From a virus: 40,944 nucleotides of DNA. Under the pieces are notes generated by a model, which did not search any database, was not told the origin of the DNA, and saw only the letters and a list, made by a program, of their open reading frames with translations. The position numbers were made by a program, and so were the translations under genes. Position 1 is the stretch's first letter, and every line of letters begins with the position of its first letter. The stretch is taken from positions 1 to 40,944 of IMG/VR virus record IMGVR_UViG_3300043774_001310; one strand, given 5' to 3'. Positions 9,236-18,809 of this stretch are shown here, one piece after another.

Positions 9236-11218
9236 ATGCGAGACATTATGTCAAATAGTGGTGGATTTTCATCCATGAAGCTTTCTAGGCTAAATTCAGA
9301 CGGTGGAGCTGACGATAATTACATATGGAATACTGAAAAGATCAATAAAATTTTAGATGCAATTGAAAATGAGGGTCTGGATGTTAGGACGCTCAGTAAC
9401 ACACCATTTAAAGATAATGATATAACTCAAAAGAAACCTAACTTAGCCTTTGAATACACACCTGAAGAGTTCGAGGAACTTAGAAAGTGTAAAGAAGATG
9501 TTCTATATTTTGCATATAATTACTGTCATATAATGACGAGTAAAGGAGTTAAACTTTTGAAGGATACTGCAGGTCTGCGAGACTATCAGGAAGAAATCTT
9601 AACTTCTTTCTGCAACAATAACTTAAATATCTTAATGGCAAGTCGTCAGATTGGAAAATCTGTGACTTCTGGTATTTTTATTCTATGGTTTCTGTTATTC
9701 AATAATGATAAAACGGCATTAGTTGTTGCTGATAACTCAACGACTACTAAGGAGCTTATTGATAAATTTAAGATAGCGCTTGATAATCTACCATTTTTCA
9801 TAAAGCCAGGAATAAAGAATGGTAATGTGATGTCTCTTAAATTCGATAATGATAGTCGTTTAGTAGGTCGAACTACTACTAAAAAATCAGGTATCGGTCT
9901 CTCGATCAACTTATTATATATGGATGAGTTTGCTCATATCAATGACGCGAACTTGGACGAGTTCTATCGAGCAGTATTCCCAACGGTTACTGCTGACCCT
10001 GATGCAAAAATTATTATCACATCAACACCAAATGGTAAAAATAAATTCTACGATATTTGGACAGACGCCGTTGCTAAAAAGAGTAGTTATGTTCCACTTA
10101 GAGTAGATTGGTGGCAAGTCCCAGGAAGAGATGATGCTTGGAAAATAAAGACGATTGCTGACTTAGGATCAATTGATGACTTTAATCAAGAATATGGACT
10201 CCAGTTCTTTTCATCAGACCAATTAATGTTAGGATCCAAGGATCTAAAGAGACTCTATAATATGATGCAGGACTATCAAGAAAGTAATGTATACTTTGAT
10301 GAAAATAAAGAATTTATTAGAAAGCACTTAAGGTTTCATCCAAAATACGCATCTAGGGAAATTTCAGATTTTAAAAACGATCCGGGCTATTACATATTTA
10401 GCATAGATACTGCTGATGGAATAGGAGGAGATTACTCAGTTCTTAACATATTTAAAGTAGTTTGTTTACCAGTTAAGGAATTGCAAAGAAAGAAGGAAAG
10501 TGTTAGAAATGAATTAGATACTATCTCACTAGTACAAATAGGTACTTTTAGAACAAATGAATTGGACATAAATGCATTTGCGTCAGCCTGCGAACATATA
10601 ATATACAAAATATTCAATCCCGAAAGAACTAGGATTGTTCTGGAGATGAATCATAAAGGCGATATACTACTAAACATGTTTAAAGATAATCCAGAGTACT
10701 GGAGTAGCCAAATGATTCATAGCAAACATACTGAACTTGCAGTAGTCACTAAGCCTGGATTACGACTAGGGCCAACTAACCGAACAAAATATTGTGAAAA
10801 GTTAACATATTTGATAAATTTGAATAAAATAATTCCAAACGACTACTTTACTATAATGGAATTAATGTCATTTGGTAAATCAAGCGGAGGCGTTTATAGA
10901 GGACAAAATGGAAACGACGATCTTGCCATGACTTGTGTAAACCTTTCCTCAGTATTTGACTCTTCTCAATTTTTTGACGTAGCTGTCGATACTTTTGAGA
11001 ATATGGGAGTTGAATATGCGAAGGAGATCGAGCGAGTGTTTTTAAATGTAAATCGATCAGATAATGAGAGATCTATGTACGATTACGGAAAGCTCAGAGA
11101 AATGAATAATGTTGGAGGGAATGACACTCCACAAAATAAAAGCGTTTCCCCTAACGTATTTGATTCTCAATCACTTGAACAATTTGAAAAAATAAAGAGA
11201 CACTTTTTTAAAAGTTAA
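9236..11218 (+). CDS. 17: Terminase large subunit (DNA packaging ATPase-nuclease)
   Basis: The 660-aa protein is the motor that pumps DNA into the prohead and cuts the concatemer. It has a Walker A-type loop SRQIGKS at residues ~136-142, Walker B LLYMDE at ~226-231, and coupling motif STPNG at ~263-267. The RNase H-like nuclease domain starts with SIDTADGIGGDYS (Asp391, equivalent to the first catalytic Asp of T4 gp17), then LEMNHKG (Glu) and NGNDDLA (Asp). Length matches T4 gp17 (610 aa) with a longer N-terminus. The start is the ATG at 9236; a second in-frame ATG at 9248 is equally possible. It begins 3 bp after the previous gene and is followed by a 53-bp gap with an inverted repeat. Confidence 0.97.
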   Translation: MRDIMSNSGGFSSMKLSRLNSDGGADDNYIWNTEKINKILDAIENEGLDVRTLSNTPFKDNDITQKKPNLAFEYTPEEFEELRKCKEDVLYFAYNYCHIMTSKGVKLLKDTAGLRDYQEEILTSFCNNNLNILMASRQIGKSVTSGIFILWFLLFNNDKTALVVADNSTTTKELIDKFKIALDNLPFFIKPGIKNGNVMSLKFDNDSRLVGRTTTKKSGIGLSINLLYMDEFAHINDANLDEFYRAVFPTVTADPDAKIIITSTPNGKNKFYDIWTDAVAKKSSYVPLRVDWWQVPGRDDAWKIKTIADLGSIDDFNQEYGLQFFSSDQLMLGSKDLKRLYNMMQDYQESNVYFDENKEFIRKHLRFHPKYASREISDFKNDPGYYIFSIDTADGIGGDYSVLNIFKVVCLPVKELQRKKESVRNELDTISLVQIGTFRTNELDINAFASACEHIIYKIFNPERTRIVLEMNHKGDILLNMFKDNPEYWSSQMIHSKHTELAVVTKPGLRLGPTNRTKYCEKLTYLINLNKIIPNDYFTIMELMSFGKSSGGVYRGQNGNDDLAMTCVNLSSVFDSSQFFDVAVDTFENMGVEYAKEIERVFLNVNRSDNERSMYDYGKLREMNNVGGNDTPQNKSVSPNVFDSQSLEQFEKIKRHFFKS

Positions 11219-11245
11219 TACTTTTGTAGTACATTATAAAAGTAT
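11218..11245. promoter_or_regulatory. Inverted repeat after TerL
   Basis: ATACTTTT and AAAAGTAT form an 8-bp perfect stem around a 12-base loop. There is no clean T-run, so it is a poor terminator. The left arm includes TACTTTTG, which fits the Bacteroidota -7 promoter element TAnnTTTG, so it could be a host-type promoter or operator for the small gene and sigma factor that follow. No -33 TTG at normal spacing was found. Confidence 0.3.
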
Positions 11246-11271
11246 TTCCAAAAATAAAGATTACACACTAC

Positions 11272-11553
11272 ATGCAGCAGTTAAGATTTAACGGCGATAT
11301 TACGCTGGAACAAGTTTTTCAGGATTATCGAACTGAAGTTTACGATAATTTAGTGAAAGCTATCGCCGAAAATTTAGAAGAAGAAGTAGAGCAAGTCACA
11401 GTATTAGTAGTTGGAATCAATAACATTGACTACACAGTTAATCTAACTAAGGATAAATTTGTGACCAGCTTACGCAGTGCTCTTGCTCATTATGAAAGGC
11501 TGGAGCTGTATGAGAAATGTCAGCAGTGTTTGGATATACTCAATAAACTCTAA
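11272..11553 (+). CDS. Small protein of unknown function upstream of sigma factor
   Basis: A 93-aa acidic protein with a predicted beta-strand stretch (VEQVTVLVVG) and a C-terminal helical part ending YEKCQQCLDILNKL. It sits 15 bp before the sigma-factor gene in the same direction and probably shares its transcript. It could be a transcription co-factor, but nothing in the sequence proves that. No family is recognised. Confidence 0.6.
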   Translation: MQQLRFNGDITLEQVFQDYRTEVYDNLVKAIAENLEEEVEQVTVLVVGINNIDYTVNLTKDKFVTSLRSALAHYERLELYEKCQQCLDILNKL

Positions 11554-11559
11554 AAATAA

Positions 11560-12659
<1,100 letters not shown>

Positions 12660-12661
12660 AA

Positions 12662-12669
12662 AATAAATA
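12662..12669 (+). promoter_or_regulatory. T4-like late promoter with predicted leaderless transcript
   Basis: AATAAATA directly after the stop codon of the preceding gene. With T4 spacing the first transcribed base would be 12675, which is the A of the next ATG. Confidence 0.6.
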
Positions 12670-12674
12670 ATCTT

Positions 12675-12989
12675 ATGAAAAATGTAACTGATTTCTTAAA
12701 AAAGAATGCATGGCAAGCAGCCACTGTCATTTTACTACTTCTTTTCCTAGGAAAGGGATGCACCTCAAACAAAATAAGCAAGCTTGATTCTAAATTTAGC
12801 GAAAGTGAAGCTCGCTTAGAAAAAAAGATAGACTCATTAAATTCAGTGATCACTCAATTTGCGACTGAAAAGCAAGTTAGAGATCAGATGGAAATAACTA
12901 TGTTGAATTATCTAATATATGAAGATGACTTAGACAACGGAAAAACTAGTCTATCTGAAATAAAAAATAAGATAGAATCAAATGACTAA
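12675..12989 (+). CDS. Small membrane-anchored coiled-coil protein
   Basis: A 104-aa protein. Residues ~14-28 (AATVILLLLFLGKGC) are a membrane segment or lipoprotein-like signal ending in Cys29; Lys at -2 makes it an imperfect lipobox. It is followed by a predicted coiled coil (heptads around LDSKFSESEARLEKKIDSLNS). The organisation resembles spanin or accessory-lysis proteins and also simple scaffold anchors. It overlaps the next gene by 8 bp. No family is recognised; a lysis role is only a suggestion from topology and from the adjacent membrane proteins. Confidence 0.6.
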   Translation: MKNVTDFLKKNAWQAATVILLLLFLGKGCTSNKISKLDSKFSESEARLEKKIDSLNSVITQFATEKQVRDQMEITMLNYLIYEDDLDNGKTSLSEIKNKIESND

Positions 12990-13764
12990 TTGGATAAACT
13001 CAAATAAAAAGTCGATCATCAGATCGGCTTTCTTAGTTCCTATACTTTCAGTAGCAGTTATTTCAATATCTCACGTAGTTAGCTGGTACGATCTTGCGAA
13101 TCCGATAAGCTGGGCAATCTACTTGTCAGTCGCTATTGAGATTGCTGCAATGTCATCAATCGCCGCATCATCTGTAAAAATAAAAGGATTTTCAGTATGG
13201 TTCGTTTTCATCATAGTCACTCTCATACAGTTTATAGGAAATATCTATTACTGTTTTTCTGAAATAGATGCAGCGTCGACTCAGTTTAAAAATTGGGTTG
13301 ACCTCACTCAACCTATACTTGAAGCGATGGGTAGTGATTTGACTGATACTTTAGCTCAAAGACGATGGTTAGCTCTTCTAGAAGGAGGATTGCTTCCATT
13401 AATTTCTTTAACTTGCTTGCACTTCTTCATCAAATATGGAGACATTGATGATTCACCAGAAATTCCGCAAGAAAACAAGGAGAATGATGATTTACCTGAA
13501 CCTACTGGAAATCCAGTAAATCCTCAGATTACTGACTCTGTCACTGTCTCCCAGATCGATCCGGAGCCCATTGAGTTTATCCAGGAGCCAGAGATAGTTG
13601 AACCATCACCTAGTAACTTAGATGAACTAGATGAGCCTCAAAGTTCATCTGAAAAATCAGAAATACTTGAGAAAACTAGTTCCAAGAAAAATAAAGCGAT
13701 TCCTCAAACGTCAAGACATAAGCAAGTAATCAAGAATCTTATGAAGTTTGGTGGAAAGTATTAA
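12982..13764 (+). CDS. Polytopic membrane protein with acidic tail
   Basis: A 260-aa protein with about four predicted membrane segments (near residues 12-32, 40-62, 70-92 and 135-152), then a ~100-residue Pro/Glu/Ser-rich acidic region and a basic C-terminal end (SSKKNK to FGGKY). The start overlaps the preceding gene by 8 bp. The hydrophobic N-terminal half with a charged soluble tail would suit a holin-like or host-membrane factor, but no holin family is recognised. Confidence 0.6.
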   Translation: MTNWINSNKKSIIRSAFLVPILSVAVISISHVVSWYDLANPISWAIYLSVAIEIAAMSSIAASSVKIKGFSVWFVFIIVTLIQFIGNIYYCFSEIDAASTQFKNWVDLTQPILEAMGSDLTDTLAQRRWLALLEGGLLPLISLTCLHFFIKYGDIDDSPEIPQENKENDDLPEPTGNPVNPQITDSVTVSQIDPEPIEFIQEPEIVEPSPSNLDELDEPQSSSEKSEILEKTSSKKNKAIPQTSRHKQVIKNLMKFGGKY

Positions 13765-13791
13765 TCCATCGGGAGAATCTCATTTTTCTTC

Positions 13792-13799
13792 AATAAATA
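13792..13799 (+). promoter_or_regulatory. T4-like late promoter
   Basis: AATAAATAATAAAAAG, the most frequent extended form in the window. The predicted start near 13805 gives an 11-nt leader to the ATG at 13816. Confidence 0.65.
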
Positions 13800-13815
13800 A
13801 TAAAAAGATTTATTG

Positions 13816-14355
13816 ATGGCTACTCTAACTTCAATATGTGATTGCTGCGGAAGCTCAAATTCATACGATGTTTTACAGATGTTCAATGACGGATGTCTAA
13901 AAATAGTCGATGGATCAAAAACAACAGATGAATTTTGTTTCACAGATTTTGCTTTTCCAGTAGATGGAAGTACTTGTGCAACCGTTACTCTCAATGAAGA
14001 TGGAGGAACGCATATCGTTTTTGATAACAACATTGTAGGCTTCACAGTTCCTGAGCCAGATGCTAATTTTCCAACTGACTTTATCAAAGCCAGAGGAGTT
14101 ATGATACGTGTTGCGTATCCTACTCTAGATTTGGATGGAGAAACAATACCTATTCAAGACAAGAAAGCACAATTATTAGTAGAAGATGCATACGGCATAA
14201 TAAGTACTCAACCTTTTTACGATTTGTATATGCATTTCGTAAACCCACATAGTAATATTGCAGCTGACGTAATAAATAAAATAACAGTAGTAAACCCTAA
14301 TTCTAATTATAGAATCAAGGTGCATACTTTAGTAATATTAGGTAAATCAGTATGA
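13816..14355 (+). CDS. Probable virion protein of unknown function
   Basis: A 179-aa protein with predicted mixed, mostly beta content. The N-terminus has clustered cysteines (CDCC at residues ~8-11, with further Cys at ~28 and ~42). The start is the ATG at 13816 rather than the TTG three bases upstream. It follows a late promoter and overlaps the next gene (ATGA), so it belongs to the late structural set. A neck or tail-completion role would fit, but no family is recognised. Confidence 0.6.
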   Translation: MATLTSICDCCGSSNSYDVLQMFNDGCLKIVDGSKTTDEFCFTDFAFPVDGSTCATVTLNEDGGTHIVFDNNIVGFTVPEPDANFPTDFIKARGVMIRVAYPTLDLDGETIPIQDKKAQLLVEDAYGIISTQPFYDLYMHFVNPHSNIAADVINKITVVNPNSNYRIKVHTLVILGKSV

Positions 14356-14828
14356 TGAACGATAAAATTTTAAATGAAGGAAGAGCAGCTACATCATTTC
14401 TACAATATAGAAATTTGATGGGCGGTTTGCCTTTTTATGGAACATCCGGCGATTACCAATTTACAACAACTAATCGAAGTCAATTTACTCCAGGTTTTCA
14501 GATAAAACTTACGAATCTGACTGACATGTCATATAATGGAGATCCTGGAATGAGTGATTTTGATAGCATGGTGAATACTGTTAGAAAACACTTTAGGGTA
14601 GGCGATCGAGTTAGAGGACTTATTGTTAATTCACAAATTGAAAACGAAGAAGGTCGATACGCAGTTGGAAGAATAGTAAAATTCGATATAAACTATAGCG
14701 ACAGAACAATTAAAGTAATAATTAAAAATCCGGAAACTCTAGAAACTCAGGAGATTTACTTTGATTCAATGGTTCGATTATATGAGAGCCATAAGATAAT
14801 GAGATTCTCAGAATATTTAAAGTCCTAA
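14352..14828 (+). CDS. Probable virion protein of unknown function
   Basis: A 158-aa protein. The N-terminus reads KILNE-GRAATS, which includes the hydrophobic-x-Glu pattern seen on several other proteins here. Residues ~85-140 look like a small beta-barrel (RVGDRVRGLIVNS, then RIVKFDINYSDRTIKVIIK), and the C-terminus ends MRFSEYLKS. Translationally coupled to the preceding gene by a 4-bp overlap. The SH3/OB-like region suggests a binding role. No family is recognised. Confidence 0.55.
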   Translation: MMNDKILNEGRAATSFLQYRNLMGGLPFYGTSGDYQFTTTNRSQFTPGFQIKLTNLTDMSYNGDPGMSDFDSMVNTVRKHFRVGDRVRGLIVNSQIENEEGRYAVGRIVKFDINYSDRTIKVIIKNPETLETQEIYFDSMVRLYESHKIMRFSEYLKS

Positions 14829-14870
14829 ACCAGTATTCTTTTCTAAGTATAAAAAAGAAAAGACTTTATA

Positions 14871-15860
14871 ATGGTTGATAAAATCAATGAAGAAGATGCT
14901 CTGCGTTTTCTAGAAGAAAAAGATAAAGAGTTTGGAGTCAATAATGTTGAAGATGAGACTGAAGTAAGTGTTGAGCCAGTAAAAAGTTTAGGAACTGCTC
15001 AATTTTATAACGCACCTGAGCTTTCGAAAGCATCAGAATCTCCTTGGAAATCATTAAACTTACTAAATATACCTTCGCAGGGGTTGTTTTATCCAGATGG
15101 AGCAGAAGTTTTATTAAAATCTGCAAAAACCAAAGAAATACGTCATTGGTCAACAATTGACGAGACTGATCCAATCAGTGTTAGGGAAAAGATAAATTTC
15201 ATACTTAATTCTCTAACGAATGTTTCTTTAAAAACTCCAGGTTCAGTTTATTTAGACCTTCTTGAAATAGACAAATTTCATATCTTGTTTAGAATACATG
15301 AATTAACTTTTCCTAATCAAGAAAACAAGCTTTGGGCTAATCTAAAATGTACAAATACTGCGTGTAATCATGTTAATAAAGTGCACGTGACTAGTTCAAA
15401 TCTAACAGGTTTTGTGCTCCCTGAAGAATTACAAAAATGGTATTCTGCTGAAGAGAGGTGTCTAGTAATAGACTCTCCTAAACTTGGAGAAACACTAAAA
15501 TTTTATTTACCTTCAATTGGTATGCAGAACCGGTTTAGGGCAAAACAAAAAACAGATAGAGAAAACAATCAATTAGCTGATGACTTTTTCTATGAAATGG
15601 GTCCATACTTATTCAAAGATTGGAAATCTCTAAGTAACGAAGAGATTTCACGATTAAAAATTGAATCGCAAGACTGGTCAGTTCAGAAGACGACTGTTGT
15701 GTACAAGATAGTAAAAATGCTCAAGGAAAACTCAGTAAATAAAGTAGGTTTTGCTTGCGAAAAATGTAAGACCGTTGGGGAGAGCAGCATTTTTTTGGGA
15801 GGAAGCTTCACTGTCAAAGATATTTTCATTATTTCAGCTGGACTTGATGAACTTATTTGA
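14871..15860 (+). CDS. 26: Baseplate hub protein, T4 gp26-like
   Basis: The 329-aa protein has the opening of the T4 baseplate protein family (gp26-type): IPSQGLFYP at ~67-75 (family pattern LPSkGxxYP), followed by a Lys-rich strand region with TKEIRHWS and a helical stretch PISVREKINFILNSLTNVSL. It also carries two cysteine pairs, C160-x4-C165 and C296-xx-C299, that could form a zinc site. Length exceeds T4 gp26 (208 aa) because of an N-terminal extension and the Cys-containing insert. It overlaps the next small gene by 14 bp. T4 gp26 acts in assembling the central hub of the baseplate. Family call is by motif memory. Confidence 0.6.
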   Translation: MVDKINEEDALRFLEEKDKEFGVNNVEDETEVSVEPVKSLGTAQFYNAPELSKASESPWKSLNLLNIPSQGLFYPDGAEVLLKSAKTKEIRHWSTIDETDPISVREKINFILNSLTNVSLKTPGSVYLDLLEIDKFHILFRIHELTFPNQENKLWANLKCTNTACNHVNKVHVTSSNLTGFVLPEELQKWYSAEERCLVIDSPKLGETLKFYLPSIGMQNRFRAKQKTDRENNQLADDFFYEMGPYLFKDWKSLSNEEISRLKIESQDWSVQKTTVVYKIVKMLKENSVNKVGFACEKCKTVGESSIFLGGSFTVKDIFIISAGLDELI

Positions 15861-16068
15861 GCTTAATGCTCGATTGGCTGTGAAGCTTGGACAATCTTTA
15901 GAGACGCTATATGATCTTGATTATTTTGAATATTCAATGTATTTCAATATAGTTAAGAAGGATATTGAAGATGCTTCTCAAAAACCTGATGACCTATTTA
16001 AGGAAGTTAAAGTAGATCCGAATATTCCATTAAAAGTTAACTTACCCGATAATATTCGATTAAAATAA
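15847..16068 (+). CDS. Small tail-assembly protein, chaperone-like
   Basis: A 73-aa protein starting at the ATG at 15847 (MNLFELNARLAVKL), overlapping the gp26-like gene by 14 bp. The frame is open further upstream, but any longer start would overlap that gene much more. It is helical in its first half (LETLYDLDYFEYSMYFNIVKKDIEDA) with a short polar tail. T4-like phages keep small assembly factors next to gp26 (such as gp51), and many phages have short tape-measure chaperones of this kind. That is a suggestion by position only. Confidence 0.5.
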   Translation: MNLFELNARLAVKLGQSLETLYDLDYFEYSMYFNIVKKDIEDASQKPDDLFKEVKVDPNIPLKVNLPDNIRLK

Positions 16069-16071
16069 ATA
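16064..16071 (+). promoter_or_regulatory. T4-like late promoter overlapping a stop codon
   Basis: AATAAATAATAAG. The TAA of the preceding gene lies inside the motif. The predicted start near 16077 leaves a 12-nt leader to the GTG start at 16089. Confidence 0.6.
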
Positions 16072-16088
16072 ATAAGAAATCGTAAGCT

Positions 16089-17687
16089 GTGAGTATTGCT
16101 AAATTCGTAGAAGGCTTTAATAAAGCGATAGGTGATCGCATAGCAAAGGCAGAGGCTAATGTTGAGGCACATCCATATCCAGTAGAAGAGCTAAAGAAAA
16201 TTAAAGATACTCTTCCTGATTCTGCAATTGCAAAACGGTATGGCGGAGATGGAGTCATTGATAAATCTCCAGAACTAATTGCAGCTTCTTTTGAGCAAGA
16301 TAAAGATCTAGTTAAACGACTAGACGATGGAGAGAAAGCATATGATAAATTCATGGCAGCTCGGAAGCTGAAAAGAGAATCAGATCCTCAAAAATTAATA
16401 ACTAACTTATACTCAAACGTATATTCGCTACTTGCACAATCCCGTGCACTTGGTGCGAATTTTACAATGAAGGAACTTATTGAACTTTCTCCTGAAAAGT
16501 TTGAAGAAACATATAATACTCTTTTAGAAGAAGCGGATGCAACTGATCTAGATCTTCCAGTATCAGTAGACTCTACTCTTATTTTGGATGCATTTAAGGA
16601 GATGCATATGCAGTCGGCTGATGCTGCTGGAAAATCTGCGATAAATGAGGGATCTACTGAACCTAAAAAAGAAGAATCTACAAGTTCTCCAGTAGCTGAA
16701 CCTGAAGGTAAAAAAGAAGAGCCTTCAAATTCTCCTGTTTCTGAACCATCTGGTAAAAAAGTTGAAGAAACTAGTTCAGCGGTTCAGTCGACCACTTCAA
16801 CACCAGCCGAACTGCCTGCTGTTGAAAGTAAGGAGGAAGCAAAACCTCAAACCACTGTAAATGTTAACTTGGAGCAAATACAAACTGAGAGCAAACCAAC
16901 TGAACCTCTTGCTCCTTCTCCAGTAAACGAAAAAGTTGAAACTGCCTCTTCTCAAGGTTCACCTGAGAAAATTGAAGAAACTAAAACTGAGCAAACTTTT
17001 ACTCCAGTTGATGCAAACAGTATATTTTACGGAGGCGGTGATTTTTCAGTAAATAATAAAACAAACGTTTCTCCAATTAATGTCGCGGAAGGAGCTAGTT
17101 CTGAAAATGTTTCAAGTACTAGTCAAAATTCTAGTTACTTAAGCATGTTTGGTGATGTTTCATCAAGTACTAGTGTTTCACAGCAACCTTCAAATATAAG
17201 TTCTACGATAAATGAGAATAGCGGAGAATCTACTAGTAATGTGAGCACTTCAACTTCAGAAAATGTACAAACCACAAATACTTCAAATACCGTAACTTCT
17301 TCCAATTCATACATGGATTTGGTAAGTCAGATGATGGGCGGATCAACTATACCGGACGTGCCGAACGTTCCGACAGTATCTAGTGAAATGCCAAGCATAC
17401 CTAAATCTGAAGTATCTTTTGCGAACTCTGAAAATGTTTCTCAAAATAAATCTGAGAATTCTGGTGTAAATCAGCCTACTCAAAATAATTTAGTTGAGCA
17501 GCCTGCCCAAACTCAAACTAAAACGGAAACTACCCAAGATAAAACAAATCAGTCTACCGTAAGCGAATCTTCAACAAACCAACAGCCTAACCAGTCAACG
17601 ACTGTACAAAATAATGAGGAAGTTGTTGAACGATTGACTAGACTTGAAAGATTGTTATCTGGACCATTAGATGTTAGATTAGTATAA
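16089..17687 (+). CDS. Large protein with Ser/Thr/Pro/Glu-rich disordered region
   Basis: A 532-aa protein starting at GTG (late-promoter spacing fits). Residues 1-190 are helical and folded-looking (MSIAKFVEGFNKAIGDR; LIELSPEKFEETYNTLLEEA). Residues ~190-505 are low complexity: repeated EPKKEES/EPEGKKEEPS-like units, then Ser/Thr/Asn/Gln-rich runs. The last ~25 residues are a short helix (EEVVERLTRLERLLSG). Such a layout suits a scaffold, tape-measure-associated or tail-hub linker that is flexible or degraded during assembly. It is followed 3 bp later by a small coiled-coil gene. No family is recognised. Confidence 0.65.
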   Translation: MSIAKFVEGFNKAIGDRIAKAEANVEAHPYPVEELKKIKDTLPDSAIAKRYGGDGVIDKSPELIAASFEQDKDLVKRLDDGEKAYDKFMAARKLKRESDPQKLITNLYSNVYSLLAQSRALGANFTMKELIELSPEKFEETYNTLLEEADATDLDLPVSVDSTLILDAFKEMHMQSADAAGKSAINEGSTEPKKEESTSSPVAEPEGKKEEPSNSPVSEPSGKKVEETSSAVQSTTSTPAELPAVESKEEAKPQTTVNVNLEQIQTESKPTEPLAPSPVNEKVETASSQGSPEKIEETKTEQTFTPVDANSIFYGGGDFSVNNKTNVSPINVAEGASSENVSSTSQNSSYLSMFGDVSSSTSVSQQPSNISSTINENSGESTSNVSTSTSENVQTTNTSNTVTSSNSYMDLVSQMMGGSTIPDVPNVPTVSSEMPSIPKSEVSFANSENVSQNKSENSGVNQPTQNNLVEQPAQTQTKTETTQDKTNQSTVSESSTNQQPNQSTTVQNNEEVVERLTRLERLLSGPLDVRLV

Positions 17688-17690
17688 AAT

Positions 17691-17924
17691 ATGAACAATT
17701 ATAAAACCGAGTTAAGTACACTAAGCTCTAGATATGTTATCATACACCGAGCTATTTCCTCAGTCTTGGATAGAATCTCTGAACTTGCTATCGAAAAGGA
17801 TATGTTAAGTAAAGAATTATTAGAGATTAGGGAAACTGAGAGAAAGATAATAAATAACTTAGAGAAAGAATTGGGTCGTGATGTGACAGCCGATGATCTT
17901 AGAAAAATAATGCAAGATGCATGA
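17691..17924 (+). CDS. Small coiled-coil protein
   Basis: A 77-aa protein predicted to be almost wholly helical, with heptad-like leucines and isoleucines (ISELAIEKDMLSKELLEIRETERKI). Its stop overlaps the next start (ATGA), coupling it to the membrane-anchored protein that follows. Coding status is supported by this overlap and by the 3-bp gap to the upstream gene. Function unknown. Confidence 0.65.
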   Translation: MNNYKTELSTLSSRYVIIHRAISSVLDRISELAIEKDMLSKELLEIRETERKIINNLEKELGRDVTADDLRKIMQDA

Positions 17925-18799
17925 CAGTAGTATTGAATATCTTCAAGTTTTTAACTGATCCTAAAAATACGAGATTAATAATCTTCGGCGTGTTTGTAAT
18001 CCTTTGCTTGCTGTTAGTGCAGCAGTGCAATCAGACAAATCAACTAAAGGAAGAAGTCGCTCATCAAAAAGATGAAACAACCCGATTAGTAAATAATGAG
18101 GAAGCTAAAAACGCAGTTCTTGTGCAAAAATATTTGAAAGATTCAACATTACGTGGAACTATTCAAGGTTATCGAATAACTCAAGAAGAGCTGATCAATG
18201 AATACTCTCATCTAATGAGCGGATTTGAAGATTTAAAAGGTCAAGCCGCACTAGCTTTAGCAAAAGGTACAATAACGATCAGAGAAACGTTATATGTCCA
18301 AACTCAAGCTAAAATAGATGAATATGGATCAGGTCAATTTACAGCGTCTGACACATTGAGAGTAGACGCAGATAATTATAGAATATTCTCATTTAATTCA
18401 CCTTTCACAAGTAAGTTCTTTCAAAAAACAGATTCATCTGAAGTCGACTTTAAAAATTATGGAATATTTCAACAAGTATATCCTGGCAAAAGTAAAATAG
18501 ACATTCAACAGAGCATGAGTTTAAAAGTTGGACTATTTCAAGATCCAAAAGATAAGAAGGTTTATATTTCAGCTCAAACTAAATATCCTGGAGTTACTTT
18601 CACAAAACTTGAAGGTGCAGATATACTGGCTGATCCAGAATCTAAGAAAACTACAAGATCATTTAGATCTCCTTGGGGATTAGGCGTTCAGCTTGGAGTA
18701 GGACCAACTGTCTCTACTACTGATTTAAGAATATCTCCTGGAATATACTTTGGAATAGGATTAAACTATTCACCGAAAAGATTACAGTGGGGAAAATAA
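17921..18799 (+). CDS. Membrane-anchored coiled-coil protein, candidate unimolecular spanin
   Basis: A 292-aa protein with one membrane segment (residues ~19-36, IIFGVFVILCLLLVQQC), a long helical or coiled-coil stretch (~38-115) and a beta-rich C-terminus ending in two Gly-rich amphipathic strands (GLGVQLGVGP, then IYFGIGLNY). This matches a protein type often seen in Bacteroidota phages (DUF6808-like): inner-membrane anchor, periplasmic helix, outer-membrane-like beta end. A protein spanning both membranes like this is a natural candidate for a spanin, disrupting the outer membrane at lysis. The function is inferred, not shown. Confidence 0.5.
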   Translation: MTVVLNIFKFLTDPKNTRLIIFGVFVILCLLLVQQCNQTNQLKEEVAHQKDETTRLVNNEEAKNAVLVQKYLKDSTLRGTIQGYRITQEELINEYSHLMSGFEDLKGQAALALAKGTITIRETLYVQTQAKIDEYGSGQFTASDTLRVDADNYRIFSFNSPFTSKFFQKTDSSEVDFKNYGIFQQVYPGKSKIDIQQSMSLKVGLFQDPKDKKVYISAQTKYPGVTFTKLEGADILADPESKKTTRSFRSPWGLGVQLGVGPTVSTTDLRISPGIYFGIGLNYSPKRLQWGK

Positions 18800-18809
18800 T
18801 AAGAAATAA

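Noticed and set aside
11218-11245. Inverted repeat after TerL as a terminator
   Set aside because: The stem is AT-only apart from one pair, the loop is long and there is no T-run; kept only as a possible regulatory site.
13813-13815. TTG as start of the 179-aa protein
   Set aside because: ATG follows directly; similar TTG/GTG codons directly precede ATG at 5139 and 30191 and there is no reason to prefer them.
14848-14870. TATAAAAAAG before the gp26-like gene as a late promoter
   Set aside because: It deviates from the core in the most conserved positions (AAATA), so it was not listed as a site.
18780-18809. Late promoter before the 673-aa gene
   Set aside because: The sequence AATAATAAGAAATAA looks similar but lacks the TAAATA core at the right place.
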